The position numbers and the translations under genes are program-made. A stretch of DNA of 64,000 bases from Amycolatopsis roodepoortensis (GTDB taxonomy: Bacteria > Actinomycetota > Actinomycetes > Mycobacteriales > Pseudonocardiaceae), in contig NZ_JADBEJ010000005.1 of assembly GCF_014873915.1 (NCBI RefSeq), positions 3,100,001 to 3,164,000 on the forward strand. Reading direction: 5' to 3'. The notes under the pieces were generated by a model, which saw nothing but the letters and a program-made list of their open reading frames with translations, made no database searches and was not told where the DNA came from. This document shows positions 1 to 7,882 of the stretch, in pieces. Numbering within the stretch: the first letter of the stretch is position 1; each line of letters begins with the position of its first letter.

Positions 1-6
1 GACGTC

Positions 7-513
7 ATGGCCGACGCGGTGGACGCGGTGATCGCGTTGTGGCGGCACGAGCGGCCGGACCTCGAAGACAAGCTCTGGCCCGCCGAGGTGATCGGCCGGG
101 TTCAGCGGCTTTCCCGGATCCTCGACCGGAAGCTCAAGGAATTCAACGCCCGGCACGACCTGGAGTCGTGGGAGTTCGACGTGCTCACCACCCTCCGCCG
201 ATCAGGCGAAGCCGACGGCCTGACGCCCGGCGCGCTGCTCAAGGCGGCGATGGTCACCTCCGGCGCGATCACGAACCGGATCGACCGCATGGAGGCCAAG
301 GGGCTGGTCGAGCGGGTGCGGGACAGCGACGACCGCCGTTCGGTCAAGATCCGCCTGACCGGCAAGGGCCGCGAAGTCGTCGACGAGGTCTTCGTGCTCC
401 ACCTCGAGAACGAAGCCGCTCTCCTGCCCGAGCTGAAACCGGCGCAGTGGGCCGAACTGATCGGCGGGCTGCGCCTGCTGCTCGAACACTTCGGTGACAC
501 TTCACTGGAATGA
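7..513 (+). CDS. MarR-family transcriptional regulator
   Basis: A 168-aa winged-helix regulator of the MarR family, expected to bind a palindromic operator as a dimer and to release it on ligand or oxidant binding. The recognition region is visible around residues 70-110: LLKAAMVTSGAITNRIDRM forms the helix-turn-helix and DSDDRRSVKIRLTGKG the beta wing with its conserved DxRR. It resembles the second MarR protein of this window (24548-25042), sharing the AMVTSGAIT segment, so the two are paralogues. Only six bases lie upstream in the window, so no ribosome binding site can be seen and the true start could be further left. It converges on the membrane protein gene at 516. The target is not visible. 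Family assignment is secure; function beyond that is unknown. Confidence 0.9.
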   Translation: MADAVDAVIALWRHERPDLEDKLWPAEVIGRVQRLSRILDRKLKEFNARHDLESWEFDVLTTLRRSGEADGLTPGALLKAAMVTSGAITNRIDRMEAKGLVERVRDSDDRRSVKIRLTGKGREVVDEVFVLHLENEAALLPELKPAQWAELIGGLRLLLEHFGDTSLE

Positions 514-515
514 TG

Positions 516-1211
516 TCAGCGCGAAGGGCGGGCGAGGTGATACCAGCCGGCCAGCCCGGCGAGGACCACGACCGCCGAACCGGCGTCCGCCACCTCCGGC
601 ATCGCCAGCGTCACGGTGGCGGCGAGCCCCAGCCCGGCGGCGACCCGGGCACTGCGGACCCGCAACACGCCGTCCGCCGGAGTGTCCCCTGTGGACGGTC
701 GGCGCATCGCGAGCAGGACGATCAGCCAGGTGACCACCGAGACGGCCGCGGCGACCCCGAGCAACGCCCACCAGCGATGGACCACGAGCCAGACCGCCGC
801 GGCCGCGACGACAACCGCGTAGAGGAGCAGCCCCCAGCCGGGAATGAGCCCACGCACCGCACGCCGCTCCGGGCCCGCCTCGCGGCGAGTGCTCTTTCGC
901 GGCCGTTGAGCCAGAATCTCGGCGATCAGCGCGCCGATGAGCAGCGTGGCCAGGAGAAGCGACGCGCCCTCGACCCGGATGCCTGCGAGATCGGCCAGTA
1001 CCGGCAGCCCGAGGAACAGCCACGGATACCAGAACCGGCGACGGCGCAGATAGCGCACGGCCTCGGCGACGTCGGACGGCGAGGGATCGGCGGCACCCCA
1101 CCGCCGCAGCACCTTCCTGCCCTGTTTTTCGCCAGGCCACAACAGAACCAGGATCGCCAGGCCGAACAGACCCATGATCAGGGCGACGGCCACGATGTTG
1201 TCGAACGGCAC
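516..1211 (-). CDS. multi-pass membrane protein of unknown function
   Basis: A 231-aa protein of unrecognised family. It has about six hydrophobic segments: one at the N terminus (NIVAVALIMGLFGLAILVLL), two around residues 60-90, two around 125-165 and one near the C terminus. A basic, arginine-rich loop (RPRKSTRREAGPERRA) sits between the two halves and would be cytoplasmic by the positive-inside rule. The start is GTG, chosen because GAGGAG precedes it by 9 nt. It is transcribed toward the convergent MarR gene, with two bases between the stop codons. There is no catalytic motif that I can identify. The 204 bp upstream to the phospholipase stop hold no gene. Confidence 0.8.
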   Translation of the reverse strand: MPFDNIVAVALIMGLFGLAILVLLWPGEKQGRKVLRRWGAADPSPSDVAEAVRYLRRRRFWYPWLFLGLPVLADLAGIRVEGASLLLATLLIGALIAEILAQRPRKSTRREAGPERRAVRGLIPGWGLLLYAVVVAAAAVWLVVHRWWALLGVAAAVSVVTWLIVLLAMRRPSTGDTPADGVLRVRSARVAAGLGLAATVTLAMPEVADAGSAVVVLAGLAGWYHLARPSR

Positions 1212-1415
1212 GATCGATCTCCTCGGTCTTACGCGGGATCGGCGAGGATACCGTTCGTCGTCTCCCCGGTCGTCCTGCTCGCTCTGGGTCTTTCACGAAG
1301 CAGGATGCCCAGCGGGGCCGCAAAGATGCGTCGCGATGACGCTGCTCTCAGAAAAGCAACCTCCGCGGCCGTCGCGCATCTTTCCCTTTAGAACAACGAA
1401 ATCTGCCCCTTCGGG

Positions 1416-3947
1416 CTACGTCCAGCCGAGCGGGACGACCTCCGCCGCGGACGTCCACGGGCCGCGCCCGCCCGCCTCGGTGAGGGCGCGGAACCGAACA
1501 TAGCGGGCCCGGGCCGGCCAGAACCGCAGGGTCTTCCGGGCGGCGTCGTCGGCGAAGGTACCCGTGGCGACAGGGCTCCCCCAGGCCGACCCATCGGTGC
1601 TCAGATGGACCTCGTACGCGCCGACGCGGCCGTTGGCGGAACCGTCCTGGCGCGGCAGATAGGCCAGGCCCGTGACGGTGCGGGCGGCGCCGAGATCGAG
1701 CTGAAGCTCGTGGGGCAGCGGGTCTTCCCCACCGGACCACTTGGTGTGCCACAGGGTGGCGGGATTCCCGTCGACGGCGTTCACGGCGGCGCCGGATTCG
1801 CCCGTGGTCTCCTGGCTGTCGGCCGAGCGGACGGTGGCGGCGAGCGGTCCGGAACCCATCACCGGGTCGCTGATGGTCTCGGCGCCTGTCTCGACATGTC
1901 CCGCGAAGCGCCGAAGGAAGCCGTCCGGCCCCTGAACGGTCAGGTCGTACCAGCCTCCCATGCCGCCTTCGGTGCTGAACCAGTCCTCGACCGTCGCGCC
2001 TTGAGCGACCGAGTACGTCCACGGTCCGCCACCCCGGTTGCCGGTGCGCACGGTCAGCTCGCACGCCGCGCCCGCGTTGGTCATCGTCAGGTACACGACG
2101 CCGGATCCCGGCCGCAGCACGACTTCCGGATTCGGTGCGCCGCCGGTGGTCGCGGTGATCCGGTTCCCCGCGAACCGCCGCAGGAAACCATTGGGGCCGT
2201 GCACGGTGAGGTCGTACGCGCCGTCCGGGGAACCCACCTGCCAGTAGTCCGAAAGCGTCGCGTTCGCGCCGAGCGTGTAGCGCCAGGGCCCGTCGGTGCG
2301 GTGCGCGTTGGCGTAGACGTAGAAATGAGCGCCGGCGGCACCGGTGCTGGCGAAGTCGATCCAGAACCGCTCGGCCGTCACCCGCCCGGAAACCGTCAGC
2401 CGATAGGGCAAGGGCCGCGCGGGGCGAACGCCGGTCTCCGGAACCGGGAGCTTCTGCACGGAAGGCGGCTGCGGCTGGGTGTTCCACGGCCCGCTCGTCG
2501 GCACCGGAGCGGGCAGCGCCGGATAGGTCGCGTTCGGCGCGGTGGTGTCCAGCGCCGACGTCAGGTCGCCGCAGACGGTGCGCCGCCACGGCGAGATGTT
2601 CGGCTCGGCGACACCGCTCCACTGTTCCAGGAAGCGCAGCACGGAGGTGTGGTCGAAGACCTCCGAGCACACCTTCCCGCCCCGGCTCCACGGCGAGATG
2701 ACGAACATGGGCACCCGCACTCCCAGCCCGATCGGTTCACCGGAGACGAATTCGTCGGTCGTGGCCACGGAACTCTTGCCCTCGTCGGCCGAGGCGGGCG
2801 GCGCGGGCGGCGGCATGTGGTCGAAGAAGCCGCCGTCCTCGTCGTAGGTCAGCAGAAAGAGGGTCTTGTTCCACACGCCGGGTTTGGAGGCGATGGTGTC
2901 GAGGATCGACTTCACCAGCTCGGCTCCGGTGTTGGGGCCCCACGCGGGATGCTCGGTCTGCGATTCCGGCGCGACGATCCACGACACCGACGGCAGCCTG
3001 CCCGCGTCGACATCGGCCTTGAAGGCGGCCGCCAGCTGCTTCGGCGCGACCCTGGCCAGGCCCCGGTCGTACAGCGCGCGCTCGGTCGCGGTCAAGGTCG
3101 CCACACCCGCGGCCAGTCCGTCGAGCAGCCGGGTGCGTTCGGCCGCGGAGGCCGAATCCAGGGCGTAGTAGAAGTACTCCAGCTTCGGGAACGCTTTGCC
3201 CGCGGAGTCCTTCACCTTCGACAAGGCCTTGGTGCCGACGGCGAGAAAACTGCTGAAATAGTCCAGCGAATTGTCGCCGTAGTTGTCCCACTCCTGATAC
3301 ACCCGCCAACTCCGGCCCGCGGCCTGGAGCCGTTCCGCGTAGGTCTTCCAGGTGTAGCCGGTGTGCCCGGGGTTCTGCCAGGCGTCGTTGCCGATCGCGC
3401 GGGTCCTGCCGTCCGGTTCGAAACCGAGTTTCCCGGTGAACAGGTACATCCGGTTCGGGTTGGTCGGCCCCATTTCCGAGCAGTGGTAGGCGTCGCAGAC
3501 GGTGAACGCGTCGGCGAGCTCGTGGTAGAACGGCAGCGCCGAACGCCGGTGATAGGTCAGCGAGCGGACACCCTTCGCCGCGCGCCACGCGTCGTGGCGC
3601 CCCTTGTTCCACGCCCGGTGCCCGCCGGACCAGCTGTGGTCGACGTCGGCCATGAACTGGTCGTCGATCGCGTACGGCAGCAGCGTTCCCGTGCCGTCCG
3701 GCTGCTCGAACACCGACGCCCCGGACGGCAGTTTGATCGCGGCCGGATCAGCGAAACCCCGTACCCCGCGCAACGTCCCGAGATAGTGGTCGAACGACCG
3801 GTTCTCCTGCATGAACACCACGACATGCTCGATGACGTCGAGCCCGCCCGTCGGCGCTTCGGCGGCGAGCGCCTGCCGGACGCTCGCCGGGAGCAACGTG
3901 AAAGCGGAAGCCGCGCCAGCGGCCTTCAGCAGGGTACGACGGCGCAC
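1416..3947 (-). CDS. Tat-exported phosphocholine-type phospholipase C with C-terminal discoidin domain
   Basis: An 843-aa secreted phosphoesterase expected to cleave phosphatidylcholine or sphingomyelin outside the cell. It starts at GTG behind GGGAGGG. The N terminus is a twin-arginine signal (MRRRTLLKAAG, then a hydrophobic stretch ending in ALA). The phosphoesterase domain carries QENRSFDHY at residues 47-55 and TYDEDGGFFDHMPPP near residues 366-380, both metal-site signatures of the family. Two DUF756-type beta domains follow (about 500-590 and 600-695), each with an RFAGN/RFAGH turn. The last 140 residues form an F5/8 type C (discoidin) domain with WHTKWSGG near 731; this is an addition to the usual phosphocholine phospholipase C, which stops near 700 residues, and probably anchors the enzyme to a carbohydrate or membrane surface. 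No companion lipase chaperone is nearby. Confidence 0.93.
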   Translation of the reverse strand: MRRRTLLKAAGAASAFTLLPASVRQALAAEAPTGGLDVIEHVVVFMQENRSFDHYLGTLRGVRGFADPAAIKLPSGASVFEQPDGTGTLLPYAIDDQFMADVDHSWSGGHRAWNKGRHDAWRAAKGVRSLTYHRRSALPFYHELADAFTVCDAYHCSEMGPTNPNRMYLFTGKLGFEPDGRTRAIGNDAWQNPGHTGYTWKTYAERLQAAGRSWRVYQEWDNYGDNSLDYFSSFLAVGTKALSKVKDSAGKAFPKLEYFYYALDSASAAERTRLLDGLAAGVATLTATERALYDRGLARVAPKQLAAAFKADVDAGRLPSVSWIVAPESQTEHPAWGPNTGAELVKSILDTIASKPGVWNKTLFLLTYDEDGGFFDHMPPPAPPASADEGKSSVATTDEFVSGEPIGLGVRVPMFVISPWSRGGKVCSEVFDHTSVLRFLEQWSGVAEPNISPWRRTVCGDLTSALDTTAPNATYPALPAPVPTSGPWNTQPQPPSVQKLPVPETGVRPARPLPYRLTVSGRVTAERFWIDFASTGAAGAHFYVYANAHRTDGPWRYTLGANATLSDYWQVGSPDGAYDLTVHGPNGFLRRFAGNRITATTGGAPNPEVVLRPGSGVVYLTMTNAGAACELTVRTGNRGGGPWTYSVAQGATVEDWFSTEGGMGGWYDLTVQGPDGFLRRFAGHVETGAETISDPVMGSGPLAATVRSADSQETTGESGAAVNAVDGNPATLWHTKWSGGEDPLPHELQLDLGAARTVTGLAYLPRQDGSANGRVGAYEVHLSTDGSAWGSPVATGTFADDAARKTLRFWPARARYVRFRALTEAGGRGPWTSAAEVVPLGWT

Positions 3948-4457
3948 GGAGCCCTCCCGGAATGGCGTTGAACCCGGTCCACAGTGTTCGAAACTGCACC
4001 TTTTCGGCGACTATCGAGCAGATAGAAGCATAGGTGCCTGACCGGTTCAAGGGTTCCGCCCGCAGGCTGCATGATCGGAGCAGCAAGACACTACTTTCGT
4101 AGCCGTTTCGCTCCTTGGCCAAGTACATGAAGGCGAGGAAGGCCAGTACAGCAACGCCCGTTCACGTGATCGACGGGACGACACCCGTGATTGGGTGGAC
4201 GACACGCGTGATCCGACGGACGACACTCGTGATTGAACGGACGACACGCGATGGAACGGGCCAAGGCTCGTGTCGTCCGTCCAGACACGTGTGTCGTCCG
4301 TCCGGTCACGTGTGTCGTCCATCCAGACACAGGTGTCGTCCGTCCAGACACGCGTGTCGTCCGTCCAGTCACGCCAATCCGGGCGGAAACCGTGGTGGGG
4401 GCCGCCCCCCTTGAGCGTCCCCCACCCGGTTTCATCCGGCCCGGAACCGGGCGGACG
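3948..4457. other. 510-bp gene-free interval with repeat array
   Basis: Interval between the phospholipase start and the small membrane protein stop. The first part should carry the phospholipase promoter, which I cannot place with confidence. The central part is the 21-bp inverted repeat array described separately. Short reading frames across it are explained by the 21-bp period, which is a multiple of three and so stays open in several frames. Confidence 0.6.
4165..4374. repeat. 21-bp tandem repeats in two inverted arms
   Basis: Four head-to-tail 21-bp units lie at 4165-4248 (core GGACGACAC after CGTGAT) and five more at 4270-4374 in the opposite orientation (core GTGTCGTCC followed by GTCC). 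The two arms are separated by 21 bp of unrelated sequence at 4249-4269. The half most conserved in every unit is the GGACGACAC/GTGTCGTCC core; the rest drifts at a few positions. A 21-bp period equals two turns of B-DNA, so all cores would face one side of the helix, and the inverted arms could extrude as a large cruciform. This is seen directly; a protein-binding or structural role is inference. Confidence 0.9.
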
Positions 4458-4871
4458 TCATTTCGTGTCGCCGTCCGGACGGCCGGACAGCGCCGCCACC
4501 GCGAGCACCATGACGACAGGCCAGATCACGGCCATCAACGAGAACCCGCCGAAGGTGATCGCCGTGATCGAAGCCGCCGTCGCGATCAGCCCACCGACGG
4601 GTGACACATAACAAAATCCCAACGGGCCGAGAAAGAGCACCCACGACAACGCCACCTTCACCGATTTGGCGGGCGGACGCGGAACCGGATACCGCCCCGG
4701 ACCGACGACCTCGTGGTCGTCGCCCTGGTACCACCCGCCGGACATCAGCGGCGGATGCGGCGCGAAGAAGGCCGGTCTTCGGCCGAACGCCTTGGGCGTC
4801 CGCGGATTCGGTACGGCCGGCTCACGCCGGTGATCCTTCGGCCGTTTCATGACACTTTCGGCGCTGCGCAT
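4458..4871 (-). CDS. small two-helix membrane protein of unknown function
   Basis: A 137-aa protein with a charged, proline-rich N-terminal 75 residues (including PHPPLMSGGWYQGDDHE) followed by two adjacent transmembrane helices (about 80-100 and 105-128) and a short polar tail. I chose the ATG at 4871 because GGGGGAGGACGTC places a strong ribosome binding site 6 nt ahead; an ATG seven codons downstream (4850) lacks one, and the longer frame to 4970 has no clear site. The family is not recognised. Gene order suggests it is transcribed alone, divergently from the Crp-type regulator. Confidence 0.7.
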   Translation of the reverse strand: MRSAESVMKRPKDHRREPAVPNPRTPKAFGRRPAFFAPHPPLMSGGWYQGDDHEVVGPGRYPVPRPPAKSVKVALSWVLFLGPLGFCYVSPVGGLIATAASITAITFGGFSLMAVIWPVVMVLAVAALSGRPDGDTK

Positions 4872-5001
4872 GACGTCCTCCCCCGTCGCCTGCCCGAGGC
4901 CTGGTGAAGTCACCCCGTGCCTGGCACAATTACCGGTTGCGGTGCGAAACTTCCGGGTCGTTCTGCCCACTGACCATGCTGACGAGTCGGGGGAGTGGCT
5001 G

Positions 5002-5097
5002 ATGCGTCAAATGGAACACAGCGCGAATATGGACCACAGCGCGAATCCGGCCCCCCGCGATCCGGAGGGCCAGGATGACCGGTTCCGCAACGGGTGA
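5002..5097 (+). CDS. possible 31-aa leader peptide overlapping the crp-like gene
   Basis: A short frame beginning ATG at 5002 with GGGGGAG 6 nt upstream and ending TGA at 5095-5097, 23 nt inside the following regulator gene in another frame. It contains an 18-bp tandem duplication (5011-5028 and 5029-5046, one mismatch) that encodes MEHSAN then MDHSAN. The good ribosome binding site and the overlap suggest translational coupling or attenuation of the regulator. Alternatively the duplicated DNA is an operator and the frame is fortuitous. Nothing identifies a function for the peptide. Confidence 0.35.
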   Translation: MRQMEHSANMDHSANPAPRDPEGQDDRFRNG

Positions 5098-5788
5098 CCA
5101 CGCGGGCTTCGGAACCTGGGGCCGGTTGACGCCCGCGGAGCAGTCCGCGCTCCGGCGCGCGGGCCACCTGAAGGTGTGGCGGCCCGGCCAGATCCTCGCC
5201 CTTCAGGGCAGTCCGCCCACCAGTATGTTCGTCGTCCTCCACGGCTGGGTGAAGATCAGCGCCACCAATTACCGCGGCGAGGACGCGCCGCTGGCCGCCC
5301 GCGGCCCCGCGGAGATCGTGGGCGAGCTGGCCCCGATCAGTGGGCTCCCCCGGTCCGCCACCATGTCGGCGATCGACGAGGTGCGCACCCTCGTCGTGCC
5401 GAGGGAGAAATTCCTCGCGGTCCTGCGAGACCGGCCGCGAATCGCCGAAGAGATCTTCCGTACCGCCGCGATCCGGCTGCAGCAATCCGACCGGCTGCGG
5501 CTCGAAGCGGGCGGGCCGGACTTCCCGCAACGCCTCGCCGCGGTCCTCCTGGAGCTCGCGCTGCAGCACGCCGTCGACTGGACGGACGGGCAGCAGGTCG
5601 ATCTCCGGTTCAACCAAGGGGAATTGGCGGGCTTCGCGCGTGTCTCGCGCAGCACCCTGATCCGCGGCCTCGAAGAACTCAGGCGGCTGGGCGTCGTGCG
5701 CACCGCGCGCCAGCGCGTCACCATCACCCGTCCTCGCGCATTACGGGAATTGGCGGCCGGGCGGCCACCACCGCCCGCCGAGGCCTGA
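5075..5788 (+). CDS. Crp/Fnr-family transcriptional regulator
   Basis: A 237-aa regulator with an N-terminal cyclic-nucleotide-binding beta-barrel (residues about 15-125; GQILALQGSPPTSMFVVLHGWVKI is the typical first half) and a C-terminal helix-turn-helix (FNQGELAGFARVSRSTLIRGLEELRRLG, about 178-206). The phosphate-binding cassette reads GELAPISGLPRSATMSA, close to the cAMP-type GE-L---RSA signature, so nucleotide binding is plausible. It has no cysteine cluster of the Fnr type. The ATG is preceded by GGAGG. It lies directly upstream of the peptide-HEXXH pair, 78 bp away and on the same strand, and may control it. The nearby cyclase-fold proteins make a cyclic-nucleotide link attractive but unproven. 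Confidence 0.9.
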   Translation: MTGSATGDHAGFGTWGRLTPAEQSALRRAGHLKVWRPGQILALQGSPPTSMFVVLHGWVKISATNYRGEDAPLAARGPAEIVGELAPISGLPRSATMSAIDEVRTLVVPREKFLAVLRDRPRIAEEIFRTAAIRLQQSDRLRLEAGGPDFPQRLAAVLLELALQHAVDWTDGQQVDLRFNQGELAGFARVSRSTLIRGLEELRRLGVVRTARQRVTITRPRALRELAAGRPPPPAEA

Positions 5789-5866
5789 TCAGGCACGGAA
5801 ATCTCGGCTATCCTTGTCGAGGTTCAACTCTCGCAACCGTTTCACGGGGTGGAGGGAATCGGCACG

Positions 5867-6064
5867 ATGAGTTCTTTCTCGGCAAGCACCGAACCGGACA
5901 TCGAATCGGCGTTGATCGATCTCGACGCGGTCTCCTTCACCGCGCTACGGGAGCTGGACGACGAAGCCTTCCGCCAGTCCGCGCTCCACGTCGTCGAACG
6001 CACCCGGCGCCTCCACGCGCGCTACAGAAGCAGCAATGGTTCGGGCGGCGAGCGCATCGACTGA
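5867..6064 (+). CDS. FxSxx-type RiPP precursor-like peptide with variant C terminus
   Basis: A 65-aa peptide. I use ATG 5867, 10 nt after GGAGGG; an in-frame ATG six codons upstream (5849) is also open. The leader-like segment DLDAVSFTALRELDDEAF, followed by ALHVVERTRRL, matches the pattern of FxSxx-COOH precursor leaders (an LxxxS/FxxLRxLDD helix pair). Those peptides end in Phe-x-Ser-x-x; this one has Tyr-Arg-Ser-Ser and then NGSGGERID, so the FxS-like motif is a YRS eleven residues from the end and is followed by a glycine-serine tail. Its TGA overlaps the ATG of the next gene (TGATG), which means coupled translation. I see no radical SAM partner. Calling it a modified-peptide precursor rests on context and leader resemblance. 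Confidence 0.65.
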   Translation: MSSFSASTEPDIESALIDLDAVSFTALRELDDEAFRQSALHVVERTRRLHARYRSSNGSGGERID

Positions 6065-7881
6065 TGCCGCCGCCCGCCGAGGCTCGCCCCGCGTTCCACC
6101 GGTTGTCATGGCGGGACTTCGACGCGCTGGCGCGCCTCGACGGCGACGAGGACATGGCCCGGCGGTTGCGGCGGGCCGAGCGAAGCCGTCGCAAACTGCT
6201 GATCCACGCGTTGCTGACCGAGGCCACGAAGATACCGGGCCATTCGGGTCCCCTGCCTCCGCTGGATTCCGCCTGGGAACTCCTCGCACGTGCCGAAGCA
6301 CGAGCACCTCGTGCGGTGAACCGGATGCTCACCAACCCGTACACCGGAAGCTGGGCGGGTTACACGACTCGCCTGCTGCGCAACGGGATCGACGGTGTCG
6401 GTCCTTTGTGGATGCATCTGGGCCACGCGCACGCGATCGCGGCGGCCGCGGCGATCCGGGCGGAGCTCGACTTCGAGACGGCCATCCCGGCCTGGCACGG
6501 CAACGCGATGCTCCCTTCCCTCGGCATGGCGAGATTTCCCGGTACGACTGCGTTTTCCTCAGCCATCGTGCGCGGCGAGAAAGGCCACTACCTCGTCTCG
6601 AACGCCGAAACGACGGTCCGCCTGCCCGGCTCACCCGACGCCGACGCCCCGGGCTGGTGGGGAATCCGGCGAGTCCGGAGCCAGGTCGGCGCGCACCGGT
6701 TCACGCTTTGGCTGGACGATCTTGATCCCTATCGAGGGCTTTACGAACCGGTCCCGCCGGAAAGGCTGCCGGACAGGGAATTGGCGGATTGGCAGCGGCT
6801 GATCGACGAAGCGTGCCGCCTGATCGCCGCCCATCTCCCTGGTCTGGCCCGCGTCATGCCCGTGGGGCTCGCCTCCTTGGTGCCGAAACCCCAGGTGCTC
6901 TTCCGGAATCCGAGCGCGTCGACCGGGGAGGCTTTCGGCAGCGCGGTGGTCGGCCTGCCCGCCGACGGCGCGTCGCTCGCGGAGACCTTGATCCACGAGT
7001 TCCAGCACATCGTGCTCGGCGGGCTGCTGCACCTGGTCGAGTTGTACGAGCCGGATCCCGGTGAACGGATCTACGTGACCTGGCGGGATGATCCGCGGCC
7101 CGTGAGCGGTGCCCTGCAAGGGGTCTACGCGTTCTTCGGGGTCACCGCGTTCTGGCGTGCTCTGGCACATGCCGGTGAATGCCCTCGGCGCTCAGGCTTC
7201 GAATTCGCGTTCTGGCGTGAGCAGACGTGGCGCACCCTGCGGGTCCTGCGCGCGGACTCGACCTTGACCGGCGCCGGGCGCCGGTTCCTCGACGACATCG
7301 CCGAACGCCTCGGCCCCTGGCAGGCCGAACCCGTACCGGCGGAGGCCGGCGAACTGGCCGCGGCCGCCGGCCGGGATCACCTCGCCGGCTGGCGGGTCCG
7401 TCACCTGCGACCGGACCCGTCCGTGGTCACCGAGCTGGCGGCGGCTTGGCTCGCCGGAAGACCGAGGCCGCCGATCACCCTCGACGCCCCGGACCTTCCC
7501 CCGACGCCGGTGCCGGACGGAGCCTGGTCCCACGCCAGAACGGATCTGATCCGGCTCGCCGTCGGCGGCACATCGCCGTCGCCGGACGGACGGCCGCCAG
7601 CGGTACCCGGCGCCACCGCCGCCGATTTCGCCTACACCGCGGGTGACTTCCTCGAAGCGATCCAGGCCTACCGGCGGGAACTCGCCTCGGATCCCGACCG
7701 GCCGAACTCCCTGGTCGGCTTGGGCCTCGCGCTCGCCGCCCGAGGCCCGCATCCCGCCGCACGGGCCCTGCTGCACTGCCCCGAACTCGTCCGGGCCGTG
7801 CATCGGCCCTTGCGAGCCGTTCCACGGCCACCGACCGTGGAACAGCTCGCCGCCTGGATCGGGCAACTCGTACCGGGCTGA
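6064..7881 (+). CDS. HEXXH-motif protein, putative peptide beta-hydroxylase
   Basis: A 605-aa protein of the HEXXH-motif family found beside FxSxx-COOH peptides. The key motif HEFQH is at residues 311-315 in LAETLIHEFQHIVLGGLLHL, followed by a long conserved stretch (YVTWRDDPRPVSGALQGVYAFFGVTAFW) in which the arginine and later histidine-free helix are family hallmarks. The N-terminal 290 residues are the alpha/beta region typical of the family, and the last 100 residues (SAADFAYTAGDFLEAIQAYRRELASDPDRP) look TPR-like. Proteins of this family were long annotated only as a motif domain and more recently as 2-oxoglutarate-dependent HExxH-type peptide beta-hydroxylases. The substrate here would be the coupled peptide. 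The start is fixed by the TGATG overlap. It converges on the NB-ARC gene with one base between stops. Confidence 0.85.
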   Translation: MPPPAEARPAFHRLSWRDFDALARLDGDEDMARRLRRAERSRRKLLIHALLTEATKIPGHSGPLPPLDSAWELLARAEARAPRAVNRMLTNPYTGSWAGYTTRLLRNGIDGVGPLWMHLGHAHAIAAAAAIRAELDFETAIPAWHGNAMLPSLGMARFPGTTAFSSAIVRGEKGHYLVSNAETTVRLPGSPDADAPGWWGIRRVRSQVGAHRFTLWLDDLDPYRGLYEPVPPERLPDRELADWQRLIDEACRLIAAHLPGLARVMPVGLASLVPKPQVLFRNPSASTGEAFGSAVVGLPADGASLAETLIHEFQHIVLGGLLHLVELYEPDPGERIYVTWRDDPRPVSGALQGVYAFFGVTAFWRALAHAGECPRRSGFEFAFWREQTWRTLRVLRADSTLTGAGRRFLDDIAERLGPWQAEPVPAEAGELAAAAGRDHLAGWRVRHLRPDPSVVTELAAAWLAGRPRPPITLDAPDLPPTPVPDGAWSHARTDLIRLAVGGTSPSPDGRPPAVPGATAADFAYTAGDFLEAIQAYRRELASDPDRPNSLVGLGLALAARGPHPAARALLHCPELVRAVHRPLRAVPRPPTVEQLAAWIGQLVPG

Positions 7882-7882
7882 C

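Noticed and set aside
1605..3971. Very long open frame on the + strand opposite the phospholipase gene
   Set aside because: It is antisense to a gene with a complete domain set; its sequence is Arg/Gly/Pro-rich without recognisable domains, as expected from the third-position GC bias.
4165..4374. CRISPR-like array
   Set aside because: Units are contiguous 21-bp tandem repeats with no unique spacers, in two opposite orientations, and no cas genes are nearby.
5867..6064. Canonical FxSxx-COOH precursor
   Set aside because: The C terminus does not contain Phe-x-Ser-x-x, so I call it only FxSxx-like.
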